A stretch of DNA of 64,000 bases, from the NCBI RefSeq assembly GCF_900115495.1, contig NZ_FOWR01000013.1, forward strand, positions 62,001-126,000, read 5' to 3'. Source of the stretch: Enterovibrio norvegicus DSM 15893. GTDB lineage: Bacteria; Pseudomonadota; Gammaproteobacteria; Enterobacterales; Vibrionaceae. The position numbers and the translations under genes are program-made. Under the pieces are notes generated by a model. It was given only the letters and a program-made list of their open reading frames with translations. It was not told where the DNA came from and searched no databases. Of this stretch, positions 42,801 to 50,747 are shown in pieces (position 1 is the first letter of the stretch; each line of letters begins with the position of its first letter).

Positions 42801-43403
42801 AAAATCCTGTGGGTAGCCAGGCCAGTGATCAGCAAACCAGTCTTTATCGTAAGTTCCCAATTGTTTGTAGCGACGCGGATGATGGGCATACAAAGGTAAG
42901 AAACTCGCGGGTTCAATTTCATGGTCTCTATGCAGTTGGGTATGGCCTGGATAATTCACCATGGCGGGTTGCTGGAACACATTTCCACTGGGATTCTCGG
43001 CGCACTTTTCGTGTCCGTAGGCGTTTACCCAATCGATAGCCATGGTGCGAAATGATGACGCAGAGGTCGCTTCATCTTTCTGCCAGCGTCTCGGGCCATG
43101 AACTTCAAGGGTTTTACTGCGCCCTGCGAGCCCTGATTTGACCCTTGTATGCTCTTTGGGCGACTCGTAGCAATGTGCTTTTCCTTTGACCAACCATTCA
43201 CCGTTTGTTTTCGGCATGCCTGTATCCAGGATCTCTTCTCCCAACTCTTCACCCAGTAGATTCCACATCTCTTGTTCATCTTTGAGTATGTTTTGTTCAC
43301 CAAGCGTGAAAGCCACTGTTGTTGTGACAGTAAAATATTGCTTACCAGCCAGTGAAAACGGGGCGGTTAATATGCCTTGATTCAGGTCTTTTATAATTCT
43401 CAT
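39879..43403 (-). CDS. DUF2169 + pentapeptide-repeat T6SS adaptor protein
   Basis: An 1174-residue protein with three parts. Residues 1-320 are a DUF2169 domain (QGILTAPFSLAGKQYFTVTT start; FAL-HETEDSTLF and WFFPSVELGVVIYHG later). Residues about 320-860 form a helical, charged middle with coiled-coil stretches (SLKKLDKQSESLSKEAA; NQEMNQLIDDAEQAEKNVQA). A second beta-rich part around 500-640 is included. From about 870 to the end run pentapeptide repeats starting LDLTGLDLAKIQLEGADLSK. DUF2169 proteins act as adaptors or chaperones loading effectors or spike parts onto VgrG in known systems. Directly downstream of vgrG. The fused repeats are a feature of this subgroup. Confidence 0.85.
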   Translation of the reverse strand: MRIIKDLNQGILTAPFSLAGKQYFTVTTTVAFTLGEQNILKDEQEMWNLLGEELGEEILDTGMPKTNGEWLVKGKAHCYESPKEHTRVKSGLAGRSKTLEVHGPRRWQKDEATSASSFRTMAIDWVNAYGHEKCAENPSGNVFQQPAMVNYPGHTQLHRDHEIEPASFLPLYAHHPRRYKQLGTYDKDWFADHWPGYPQDFDLNYFNVAPNDQQLSGWVPEGAEFQLVNLHPTQPVLTGRIPTHTPRAFALHETEDSTLFSEITLNRDTVWFFPSVELGVVIYHGVIEITDDEALDVKTVVLGLEPPGSELLPIEHYLAEANSTPAEQAAKMAGIDPSDNEAASQEASLKELAIQREREKANADNARQRHFEIAQLRGLVPTLTVGIADYGSFMTDMLEGFGEDTSEFLEGLEQQKNQLNEIKQSSLKKLDKQSESLSKEAAGNPQKTNNRAMLDAQQKLQAAKEKINNVGKDPEDWNLRASSLLALGELAVSKHWEEYQASGLRTVSAKRYMLGYLEKPYPFMAREWGLDMDESLEIGPGWLLPNYQGDKFVSITVRPSHLSDPNGEYQVPGSRTVNWRSGPEGKNVLIADELFLGWQIAQDIDDSIMVIVAEDATFIQADELAHAESILIPVAAGNNSDQSLLEPWQALHPNVIAWQLPQDCECLDDLIANGHEPREWLQPYVSDEALEPPSIEELIQATYDKHTEGKPPEQFMQEQAEKHLAQTEETLLKQGRFLEDKAPIYAAIEKARAQINAPATPMTYQDMRDVLNNQPSPDTLLPKMKSMKDVPLEDIKLKLAEAKKKQAAFNQEMNQLIDDAEQAEKNVQALEEQAKVIKQKEGMAGRKLTRKELEQAYANGESLQALDLTGLDLAKIQLEGADLSKSILIGADLTGSNLANTKMEDIQAEKAKFDECILTESSFNSALIQGASFSKAQCIHCDFSGANLTEASLIGADLTQANFQMSQIDKADLSQSYLMNADFSNVMAFEANFDNAQMKGCIFNKSIFNDASFNHTNLSDSQGERCCLWGVKAESMCMDNADISYLALSEAKLNNASFMHAKLVSLSVIEAEIYNANFQGAILNQAYINESRIIRSNFNLAQIRQGQLRNTDMEGSSFIGANLMKSSLVKSSFSDVDFQGAILFNADVRNINITEGVFKNSNVKRTILEENKSI

Positions 43404-43437
43404 TTTTCATTAATCCCGATTAATCACACATCTATGC

Positions 43438-44994
43438 TTATATGTCTATGTCGCCCATTTCTATGGAAACGCCGCCTATTCTGAGGCAAATATGTTGGTT
43501 ACCCGGGGTGTCATCCATGACGATTTCCGCTCCTGACACTGTTTTGAGCGTATTTCTGTATGGCGTTTGGTCATTCACGATGTTTTGGTTTTTGGCATTG
43601 GGGATCGTGCTTTGTATGACGGGCAGGTCAGGGTTGCCTTCTTCAAAAGTAAGGAGTACCTCTGTGCCTTTGAGCAATGGAAAGTGGAAACCTTGGGCAT
43701 TTCCGCCATAAGGTTGAGCGAGTCGAATCCAATGGGAGGCTTTACCGTCTCCCTTGGCATCTGATGCCAAGTCAAACGGCATAATGACTTTATAGCGGCC
43801 TTGTTCATCGAGCAGTGCACTGTCCCCATTTCCTATTCCGTCTATCACTGCGCTGAGCACACCAGTGATTTTGGGAATCGGTGTGTTGGGCTGGCTGTAA
43901 TAGTGCACGGAGGCTGGAATACAAGTGAACCAGTTGGTGTAGTGAATAGTGTCAACGTTTTCATTCTTACTGATGCCGTGCGTAAGGAATGTGGATTGTT
44001 CAGCTGAATGGTGCACTTCGGTGACCAGGTACGATTGATTTAATCGACCAAGAAAATGCTCTTTTAAGGCGAAGGTATAGCCCGGCTCCACCCAGGTAGC
44101 GCGGCTTTTGCCGGCGTATTGCTTTAATTGGCAAGCGAGTTGACGTGCGCAGATTTCGGCAAGATGGCTAGCATCTTCGCTCCGTTTAAACTGGGTGCTG
44201 TACACGTAGGTTTTTCCGAAGCCTTTATCAGCGACGGGATGAATAACTTCACTTTGCACATCAGGCTTTTGTTCATCAAAAGCCCTTAGATGAACGTCGA
44301 CTGTGCGGTGCTGTAAATGTTCAGTGAAGGTATGTATCAGTTGAGGTTTATCATTAGGTTCACCCAGTTCGTCTTCGATGGAATCTAAACCGGATATCGA
44401 TGCATAAGTAAGCTCTGCGTCGTTTTTACTTTCATGTAGTAGGCTCAAGTCTCTGATGCATAAACAATCCGTCCCATTTTTTTGGTCAAAAAAGTAGTAA
44501 ATCCCCGTTTTTTCCATAAGACGCGAAATAAAGTTCAATGCTGATTCATTGAATTGGCAGACATATTCATGCTGCGGGTATTCTTTGGTGAGGGAAATAT
44601 CAATGGCCAAGGGTAGACCGTTGGACTCTAGGTCGGTTAACACATGCGTAATGATTTCTGGAATGTTTCTATCTAAGAAAATCTGGCTTTGCGTACCCAA
44701 CCCTAATGCCCATAAGCGAGGTACCAATGTGACCTGTATACGATACTGGTCATGTGTTTTCGCTAACAGCTGGTTTTCGGAAATAATACCGTGATATGTC
44801 TGGGGTTCATCGATGCCATTACGCATTGAAAATTGACCTACTTGTCCAAGAAATATATCTGGATCAATGGGTTCTGGACAGCTTAGGATGATGTCAAAGC
44901 GATAAGGCTGGGAGATAGCTTCTTTACCCTGTACTTTAATCACGTTGAGTGTGCTGCCTTGCCAGTTTATGCAAGTAAATTCAAAGTCTGTCAT
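43438..44994 (-). CDS. tssI: T6SS spike protein VgrG (TssI), core length
   Basis: A 518-residue VgrG. The gp27-like part occupies about 1-370 (PYRFDIILSCPEPIDPDIFLG; QFNESALNFISRLMEKTGIYYFF, the hallmark segment). The gp5-like OB domain follows (LLDEQGRYKVIMPFDLAS; ASHWIRLAQPYGG; GTEVLLTFEEGNPDLPVIQS), then the short needle (TVSGAEIVMDDTPGN). It ends there, without a C-terminal effector domain or long DUF2345 helix. Cargo would be carried by the adjacent adaptor and PAAR-like proteins. The tip of the tube expelled by the sheath. Confidence 0.93.
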   Translation of the reverse strand: MTDFEFTCINWQGSTLNVIKVQGKEAISQPYRFDIILSCPEPIDPDIFLGQVGQFSMRNGIDEPQTYHGIISENQLLAKTHDQYRIQVTLVPRLWALGLGTQSQIFLDRNIPEIITHVLTDLESNGLPLAIDISLTKEYPQHEYVCQFNESALNFISRLMEKTGIYYFFDQKNGTDCLCIRDLSLLHESKNDAELTYASISGLDSIEDELGEPNDKPQLIHTFTEHLQHRTVDVHLRAFDEQKPDVQSEVIHPVADKGFGKTYVYSTQFKRSEDASHLAEICARQLACQLKQYAGKSRATWVEPGYTFALKEHFLGRLNQSYLVTEVHHSAEQSTFLTHGISKNENVDTIHYTNWFTCIPASVHYYSQPNTPIPKITGVLSAVIDGIGNGDSALLDEQGRYKVIMPFDLASDAKGDGKASHWIRLAQPYGGNAQGFHFPLLKGTEVLLTFEEGNPDLPVIQSTIPNAKNQNIVNDQTPYRNTLKTVSGAEIVMDDTPGNQHICLRIGGVSIEMGDIDI

Positions 44995-45015
44995 AAATCC
45001 CTATCTCCGAGGTGC

Positions 45016-46050
45016 TTACTCATAATTGTGACAATTCATCATATCTATTTTTTCTTTTTTGAAAAAAGAATGACTTTCTCCATCAACAGAAAAATAATCT
45101 AGCTGAAAGTTTAAGGTGAATAATTCGTTCCCCAATGATGAATTCAGCCCCAGTAAAGCGGAATTATCATCACCTAGATAAGTTTGCGTGTCTTCCAAGC
45201 GCTCATACCTAAGATCCAAATTAACATCCAACCCTTCTTGTATATATTTCTTTAATGTTCTTAATAGTTTTATATGTCTATCCCCATTAGGAATAAGACC
45301 TAGGAAAAGCAAGTAATCATGAGTTGTAACTCCAATTTGTATATTATTTGCACAATCACGAATCTGTTCTCCTAAATAACACCCGCCATTTAAGTAGGTA
45401 TTTTTCTGACCTAATAGACACAATTGATTAGAAGGAACATCGACCCACTTCGGATACCATTGGTATATTGAAACCGTGGCATGATTCCCAACAAGTTCCT
45501 GAACAACAGACTTTAAGCCATAAGCTGAACGCCTTGTCTGCGTAAAAAGCCCTGCATAGGGAAGCAACTCAAAAGCATCAAATTCATCCTGTGCACTCGG
45601 TGGAGGATGAGTGTTCCCCAGAAATGAAAATAAGTGATTTGTTTTTGATTGATCATTTCGTTCGACTAGCCACGATATTGAACGATACTTTTCCCACGCT
45701 TGAAAGTACTGTTTATAAATCGGCTCAACCAGTAGGTCTAAAAAGTCACGCTGTGCAGTTTCATCATTTCTGAACTCTTCGAAAAGTTCCTCGGTATAAA
45801 AGGTTGGTAACGGAGAAGCAATACCATATAAGCCAAGAATATTGGTAGTAATTTCTACCCGATCATCTTCCTTAACCACGCTTTCTAGGTGGTTTGCGGA
45901 AAAAGCAAGTGATAATGCGGATCGTGACGTTACTTTTGTGTTCGAACCTTCCAGCCCAGAATTTAATAGCCTAATTGCCTGTATATAAGTGAACTTATAT
46001 GGTGCTTCAAAGAGTAAGTCGATAACCGGACGTTGATTTAAACGAGACAT
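45016..46050 (-). CDS. tssG: T6SS baseplate protein TssG
   Basis: A 344-residue TssG (VasB/ImpH family): VIDLLFEAPYKFTYIQAIRLL near the start and SALSLAFSANHLESV, LGLYGIASPLPTFYTE are family hallmarks. The ATG at 46050 was chosen because the upstream option (46074) lies deeper in tssF; an overlap of 13 bases with tssF remains. It forms the baseplate wedge with TssF (2:1 F:G) and TssK. Sequence is AT-rich. Confidence 0.92.
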   Translation of the reverse strand: MSRLNQRPVIDLLFEAPYKFTYIQAIRLLNSGLEGSNTKVTSRSALSLAFSANHLESVVKEDDRVEITTNILGLYGIASPLPTFYTEELFEEFRNDETAQRDFLDLLVEPIYKQYFQAWEKYRSISWLVERNDQSKTNHLFSFLGNTHPPPSAQDEFDAFELLPYAGLFTQTRRSAYGLKSVVQELVGNHATVSIYQWYPKWVDVPSNQLCLLGQKNTYLNGGCYLGEQIRDCANNIQIGVTTHDYLLFLGLIPNGDRHIKLLRTLKKYIQEGLDVNLDLRYERLEDTQTYLGDDNSALLGLNSSLGNELFTLNFQLDYFSVDGESHSFFKKEKIDMMNCHNYE

Positions 46051-47750
46051 TTCAAACCAACCTTCTCTGGCCAAGTTATCCGATAACTTGTACCAGATTC
46101 TTCAAAAACAAGCCTTGTAAAACTATTAATGCTGCTATAACCAGACATCACTTTATTAATGGCGCAGCCAAATAAGTACATGTCACCTCTGCTCGAAAAT
46201 CCATCAGGATCGAGCGTGATAATGATTTCATTTCCTCTCGCCATCATTCCTTCAAAAAGTCGTAACACCGGCTTTGAAGTGATGGTCATAATAGCTTCTA
46301 CGCGTTTTGTATTTGCAAGGGTACTTTTTGTGTCTTGTGAATCAGTAAAAATATATAGCTTTAGCAAGGTAATGAGGTTTTGCCTTTCAGCCAAACTAGC
46401 CTGGTTAATATATAGGTGTGATAACATTCTCCATAGCAACTGGTCACCAAGCGGTGATTCTACGGCTGCAGTCGGTTTTGTAATATTAGAAAATTCAGCG
46501 AGAACAGGCGATGTACTCGTTGATTCACAAATATCACCTACTCTTAAGTCATCAGTAACGCGACCGTTTGTACACTTTACCTTTATGGCTAAATGCTCTT
46601 GCTTTATTTGTTCTAAAGGCTCGGTATAAGCAACGGAGATGTAAGAATCACAGCCATCCCTCAACATAGAGGCCTTTCGTTTCATAGAATAAACAGCCAC
46701 GCTTGATGATTGTGGGTTGAACATAGTAAAAGGCAAATATTCTCTCTGATTGACTGACCCTTGTTGAAAGCCCACAATACTGTCAAGAGAATAAATCTGA
46801 TATTGTTCCCCACCAGAAGGGTTGACACGATATTCGGTCACACTGTGGTCTAAACTGATACTATCAGCATGATGGTTAAATAAGTTAACAGCAGGAACGC
46901 AAAATAACTGGAAGTCTTCTTGTCTAAACGTTTTGTATGGATGAGGTGTTTTCCATCGCAGTTTAATAGAGAATTCTTTTTCATTAAGAAATCGATTTTG
47001 TTGCAACCAATCGACACCAAGAATATCAATATATAATTGATATTTTGGTAAGGTAAAATACTCTTGGATACTTTTGAACGATGTATTGGCGTTATTAGGG
47101 TACTCAAATAAACTTATCTCTCCACTCTCAGAAATCAGACTGATTGCTTGTTCACCCGTTAAGGAGAATGTCTTCCCCTGACAGCTGAGTGTAATACCAT
47201 CGATGTTATCCCGTATAAACAATAAGTTATTAGAGGCATTGGCATAGCTCCCACTGAGGAAAATGCGTAGGGAATTTTCTTTTAACACGGAGACAGATGC
47301 TTCAATAAAACGAAAGTTAAGCTGCAGAAAACTTGGGTGTGTCTCAGCAGACTCAATCGCCAAGGGGTATACGCTTAGATCATCACAGGTCGTGAACTTA
47401 CAGATGACACCATGCTTTTCAGTGCTATTGAGCTCCGTACCAGCTTTCACTTTGCACAGTTCGCTCAACCCTCTTTTAGGCTTAAATTGTACAATCGTTG
47501 TTGCAGGCAGAGGACGCATATAGTGCGGGAAAAGTAGATGGGCAAGGTTTTGTATCAACTCCGGAAAATCATCGTCTAATCGCTGCTGTACTGAGCCGGT
47601 AAGAAAAGCAACACCTTCTAATAGCCTCTCCACATCAGGATCAGAATTTTGCCCTGCAAGCATAGGCGCAAGAGAAGGATGCTTATTTGAGAATTCCTTT
47701 CCCAAATCTCTGAGAAGAGAAAGTTGTTGTTGATAGTAATCTTTGAACAT
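46038..47750 (-). CDS. tssF: T6SS baseplate protein TssF
   Basis: A 570-residue TssF (VasA/ImpG). It starts MFKDYYQQQLSLLRDLGKEFSNKHP with DPDVERLLEGVAFLTGSVQQRLDDDFPEL, the diagnostic N-terminal segment. FPHYMRPLPATTIVQFKP and later VTEYRVNPSGGEQYQIYSLD also match the family. Main wedge protein of the baseplate. Five bases from tssE, and overlapping tssG. Confidence 0.94.
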   Translation of the reverse strand: MFKDYYQQQLSLLRDLGKEFSNKHPSLAPMLAGQNSDPDVERLLEGVAFLTGSVQQRLDDDFPELIQNLAHLLFPHYMRPLPATTIVQFKPKRGLSELCKVKAGTELNSTEKHGVICKFTTCDDLSVYPLAIESAETHPSFLQLNFRFIEASVSVLKENSLRIFLSGSYANASNNLLFIRDNIDGITLSCQGKTFSLTGEQAISLISESGEISLFEYPNNANTSFKSIQEYFTLPKYQLYIDILGVDWLQQNRFLNEKEFSIKLRWKTPHPYKTFRQEDFQLFCVPAVNLFNHHADSISLDHSVTEYRVNPSGGEQYQIYSLDSIVGFQQGSVNQREYLPFTMFNPQSSSVAVYSMKRKASMLRDGCDSYISVAYTEPLEQIKQEHLAIKVKCTNGRVTDDLRVGDICESTSTSPVLAEFSNITKPTAAVESPLGDQLLWRMLSHLYINQASLAERQNLITLLKLYIFTDSQDTKSTLANTKRVEAIMTITSKPVLRLFEGMMARGNEIIITLDPDGFSSRGDMYLFGCAINKVMSGYSSINSFTRLVFEESGTSYRITWPEKVGLKCLV

Positions 47751-47755
47751 TATTT

Positions 47756-48160
47756 CTACTTTTCCCGCTTCAAAGTTATATGACCATCCGGCTTTAATAC
47801 CGTTTCAAATACTAATGGCACTATTTTATTATCAAGTTCAACTTTCGCTTCTAATACAAAAATTAATAATAAAGGGGAACTTTCACTCTGCCTCGTACAT
47901 ACGTTAACTGAATTAATTCTCGTCTCGTATTTTAAGATGAGTTTGGATATGAACTTCTCTAAGTCGCGCCTGATATCTGATCCTTCACCCCAGCGTAGGT
48001 CACTGAAGTCCGGCATACCAAAGTCCTTGTCAATCAGAACACTACCTTGTTGTGTATTTAAAATTTTTTGTATATATCTTGTAATAGAAGCTAGAATTAA
48101 TTCTTTATCTGAATCATTACTTTTAGATCCAATTCTTTCTAGGAGTCGTTGATTTTTCAT
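47756..48160 (-). CDS. tssE: T6SS baseplate protein TssE (gp25-like)
   Basis: A 134-residue gp25-like protein. It has the family pattern RYIQKILNTQQGSVLIDKDFGMPDF followed by the conserved EKFISKLILKYETRINSVNV segment. The EPR-type motif of many TssE proteins is written here as the KYETRI region. It starts sheath assembly at the baseplate. It lies 51 bp after hcp with AT-rich spacing. Confidence 0.9.
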   Translation of the reverse strand: MKNQRLLERIGSKSNDSDKELILASITRYIQKILNTQQGSVLIDKDFGMPDFSDLRWGEGSDIRRDLEKFISKLILKYETRINSVNVCTRQSESSPLLLIFVLEAKVELDNKIVPLVFETVLKPDGHITLKREK

Positions 48161-48211
48161 AAAAACTCCATATAAGGGGAAACTCCCCTTATGTATTAGA
48201 ATGAAATTACT

Positions 48212-48694
48212 TTACACCCATGAATCTTCAGCTGATATATTTCCATCATTATATGTATGGATTATTTTTGAGTAGCTAAAGCTTACTTCTTCCATATCCA
48301 TATAAGATTGGTTTTCTGGTTGAAATGTTAGCGGCGTATATGCTCGTCTATTTACTATAATCGCATCTTCTAACTGGATAGTGTAGTAATGCTCTTCAAT
48401 ACCATCAGATGTAATACGCCAGAAGTCTAACGTAACATTTGAAAATCTTTCACCACTACAAACTGCCTGGAAGATTTTTGGTGAAGCAACATCTAGCCCC
48501 TTTATAACAATAAGTGGGTTATGGATCCGCTGTCCTGTAGGTAAACCATCATGTGGATTCTTAGGGATTGTGGTTTCTTGCTCCATTTGGTAGACAAGAA
48601 TTTTGTCTTTTTTACTTTCATGTGATTGAATACAACCACCCTTTATTTCACCCTGTTTTTTTCCCGTAAGGGACATGTACATAGTTAGTGCCAT
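48212..48694 (-). CDS. hcp: T6SS tube protein Hcp (TssD)
   Basis: A 160-residue Hcp: MALTMYMSLTGKKQGEIKGG start, IVIKGLDVASPKIFQAVCSG and VTLDFWRITSDGIEEHYYTI are standard. Hexameric rings stack into the inner tube and can carry small effectors. No C-terminal fusion. Located between tssC and tssE; its own promoter is possible given 36 bp after tssC but none is evident. Confidence 0.94.
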   Translation of the reverse strand: MALTMYMSLTGKKQGEIKGGCIQSHESKKDKILVYQMEQETTIPKNPHDGLPTGQRIHNPLIVIKGLDVASPKIFQAVCSGERFSNVTLDFWRITSDGIEEHYYTIQLEDAIIVNRRAYTPLTFQPENQSYMDMEEVSFSYSKIIHTYNDGNISAEDSWV

Positions 48695-48730
48695 GCGTAA
48701 GCTCCTTCAGTAATTTAGATATATCTTGTG

Positions 48731-50215
48731 TTACTCTTTGTCGAGTTTACCGACCAATGAGAGGGTAAAAGACGCTCCCATATATTTAAAATGAGGTTTT
48801 GCCTTTAATGAAACCTGATACCAGCCAGGATCACCCTCGACATCATTCACAGCAATTTGGGCTCCTCTTAGAGGATGCTTACTTCTTACTCCAGGCTGTG
48901 GGTTGTCCATTTCTGTTACATACTGACTAATCCAATTATTAAGCTCTCTCTCAAGATCCTGTTTTTCTTTCCAACTACCAATATTTTCCCTCTGTAGTAC
49001 TTTTACGTAATGAGCCAAACGATCCATCACAAGCATATAGGGAAGTTGTGTGGACAGTTTGTAGTTAAGCTCAGCATCTTTTGCGCCTGGTCCAGAAAAA
49101 GTTTTCGGCTTCTGACAGGAGTTTGCGGAGAAAAAGGCTGCATTGTCGCTCCCTTTTCTCATGGTTAAACCAATAAACCCTTCTTCACTTAATTCGTACT
49201 CTCTTCGTTCTGACAGTAAAACTTGCGTCGGAATTTGAGACTTCACTTCACCTTGTGAGTGGAACTGGTAGGTAGCAAGTTTATCGACCATCCCGCCACT
49301 TTGCGGACCAATAATGTTTGCGCACCAACGATAATCTGCAAAGCTGGCAGCCAACCTCGTCGCAAATGCAAAGGCGGTATTCCCCCAGCAGAAGTTATTG
49401 TCATCATTATTAACCTGCTCTTGGTAATTGAATGATTTACATATTTTCCCATCTCCACCATAAGGCTGACGAAGAAGAAATCTCGGTAGTGTCAATCCGA
49501 TATGGCGTGAGTCTTCATTTTCTCGAAAGGCATTCCATTTCTGGTATTGTGGTCCCTCAAAAACAGACTTTAGATCTTTCAGTGAAGGGAGACTCTTCCA
49601 GTCATCTATTCCAAAAAATTCGCGACCTGCTGCGGCAATGAACGGTGAGTGAGACATTGTGCATACTGCTGCAATATCAGACAGTAATGTCATATCTTGA
49701 GAGCCAGGACCAAACTCATAGTTTGCAATGATTGCGCCATAGGGCTGGCCACCAAACTGTCCGTACTCTTTTGTGTAAGCTAATTGATATAAGCCAGACT
49801 TAACGACTTCTGGACTGTCTTCAAAATCTTCATGTAAATCTTGTTTGGATAGGTTCATCATCTCCAAACGTATATTTTCACGAAAATCCGTTCTTTCGAC
49901 CAAAAACTGTAGGCCTCGCCAAGCGCTCTCCATCTTTAAAAAATCTTGAGTGTGCAATATCTCATCAACTTGTAGAGAGAGTTGTGTATCTATTTCACCA
50001 ATAATTGCGTCAACTAAGTCGCCGTTGATTTTGACACCACGGTATTCTGGTTTAACCAGATCTTTTATTAATGCTTCAACACCACTTTTCATTATTGAAA
50101 ACGCGTGGTTATCCGGCGGAATTTTAGTTGCTTCAACAATTTGATCTAGTAACGCCATATCAGAAGAGCTATCAAGCGGTTGGCTATTATCTTGTATTAT
50201 GTTCGTATCGCTCAT
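48731..50215 (-). CDS. tssC: T6SS large sheath protein TssC
   Basis: A 494-residue sheath subunit (VipB family). Residues 22-37, LLDQIVEATKIPPDNH, resemble the N-terminal helix of V. cholerae VipB that ClpV recognises. The main body has FLKMESAWRGLQFLVERTDF, AYTKEYGQFGGQPYGAIIANYEFG and the C-terminal handle. With TssB it forms the contractile sheath. Its start overlaps the tssB stop by four bases. Confidence 0.95.
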   Translation of the reverse strand: MSDTNIIQDNSQPLDSSSDMALLDQIVEATKIPPDNHAFSIMKSGVEALIKDLVKPEYRGVKINGDLVDAIIGEIDTQLSLQVDEILHTQDFLKMESAWRGLQFLVERTDFRENIRLEMMNLSKQDLHEDFEDSPEVVKSGLYQLAYTKEYGQFGGQPYGAIIANYEFGPGSQDMTLLSDIAAVCTMSHSPFIAAAGREFFGIDDWKSLPSLKDLKSVFEGPQYQKWNAFRENEDSRHIGLTLPRFLLRQPYGGDGKICKSFNYQEQVNNDDNNFCWGNTAFAFATRLAASFADYRWCANIIGPQSGGMVDKLATYQFHSQGEVKSQIPTQVLLSERREYELSEEGFIGLTMRKGSDNAAFFSANSCQKPKTFSGPGAKDAELNYKLSTQLPYMLVMDRLAHYVKVLQRENIGSWKEKQDLERELNNWISQYVTEMDNPQPGVRSKHPLRGAQIAVNDVEGDPGWYQVSLKAKPHFKYMGASFTLSLVGKLDKE

Positions 50216-50724
50216 TCTGAAGCTCCTTTCTCCATAAGCTCATCCAAGCCAATTTCTTTAAGTAGAGTGGCACGCGATTCATCATCAACAATCAGTGTCT
50301 GTAATTTTTTCCTAAATGCTGGCACATTACTCAAGGGGCCTTTTAGGGCTTTCAGTGCTTCTCGTAATTCCAATAGCTTTCTAAGTTCAGGAACTTGCTT
50401 AATAATATTGTCAGGCTCGAAGTCCTTCATACTTTCAACATCTAGGGAAACTGCAATACTGTCACCTTCTTCAGAACCGGCTAGTCTGCGTGGTACAGAA
50501 AGATTGAGACTAATACCCTGCGATTGGAGCACATCGTCAAAGTTTTCTTTATTTATATTTACAGGACTTCGCTCTTCTACAGCTCGATTATCTTCTTTAT
50601 TAGAAAACTCTCCAACAATCAGCATTTTAAGAGGTAGTTCTACACCTTCTGATGCCTCATCTGTCGCTGGACGATAAACAATATTTACCCTTTCCTTTGG
50701 CGCCACAGTTCCTTTATTACTCAT
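50212..50724 (-). CDS. tssB: T6SS small sheath protein TssB
   Basis: A 170-residue VipA-type protein: KERVNIVYRPATDEASEGVELPLKMLIVGEF start and PDNIIKQVPELRKLLELREAL (the conserved helix that pairs with TssC). Length is normal. Overlaps tssC (ATGA). Confidence 0.95.
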   Translation of the reverse strand: MSNKGTVAPKERVNIVYRPATDEASEGVELPLKMLIVGEFSNKEDNRAVEERSPVNINKENFDDVLQSQGISLNLSVPRRLAGSEEGDSIAVSLDVESMKDFEPDNIIKQVPELRKLLELREALKALKGPLSNVPAFRKKLQTLIVDDESRATLLKEIGLDELMEKGASE

Positions 50725-50747
50725 GTTCCACTCCCAGTTATCGGCAT

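Noticed and set aside
38822-43403. Possible DNA tandem repeat or CRISPR-like array
   Set aside because: The periodicity is at protein level (pentapeptide repeats, 15-base period with divergent codons); there are no identical repeats with unique spacers.
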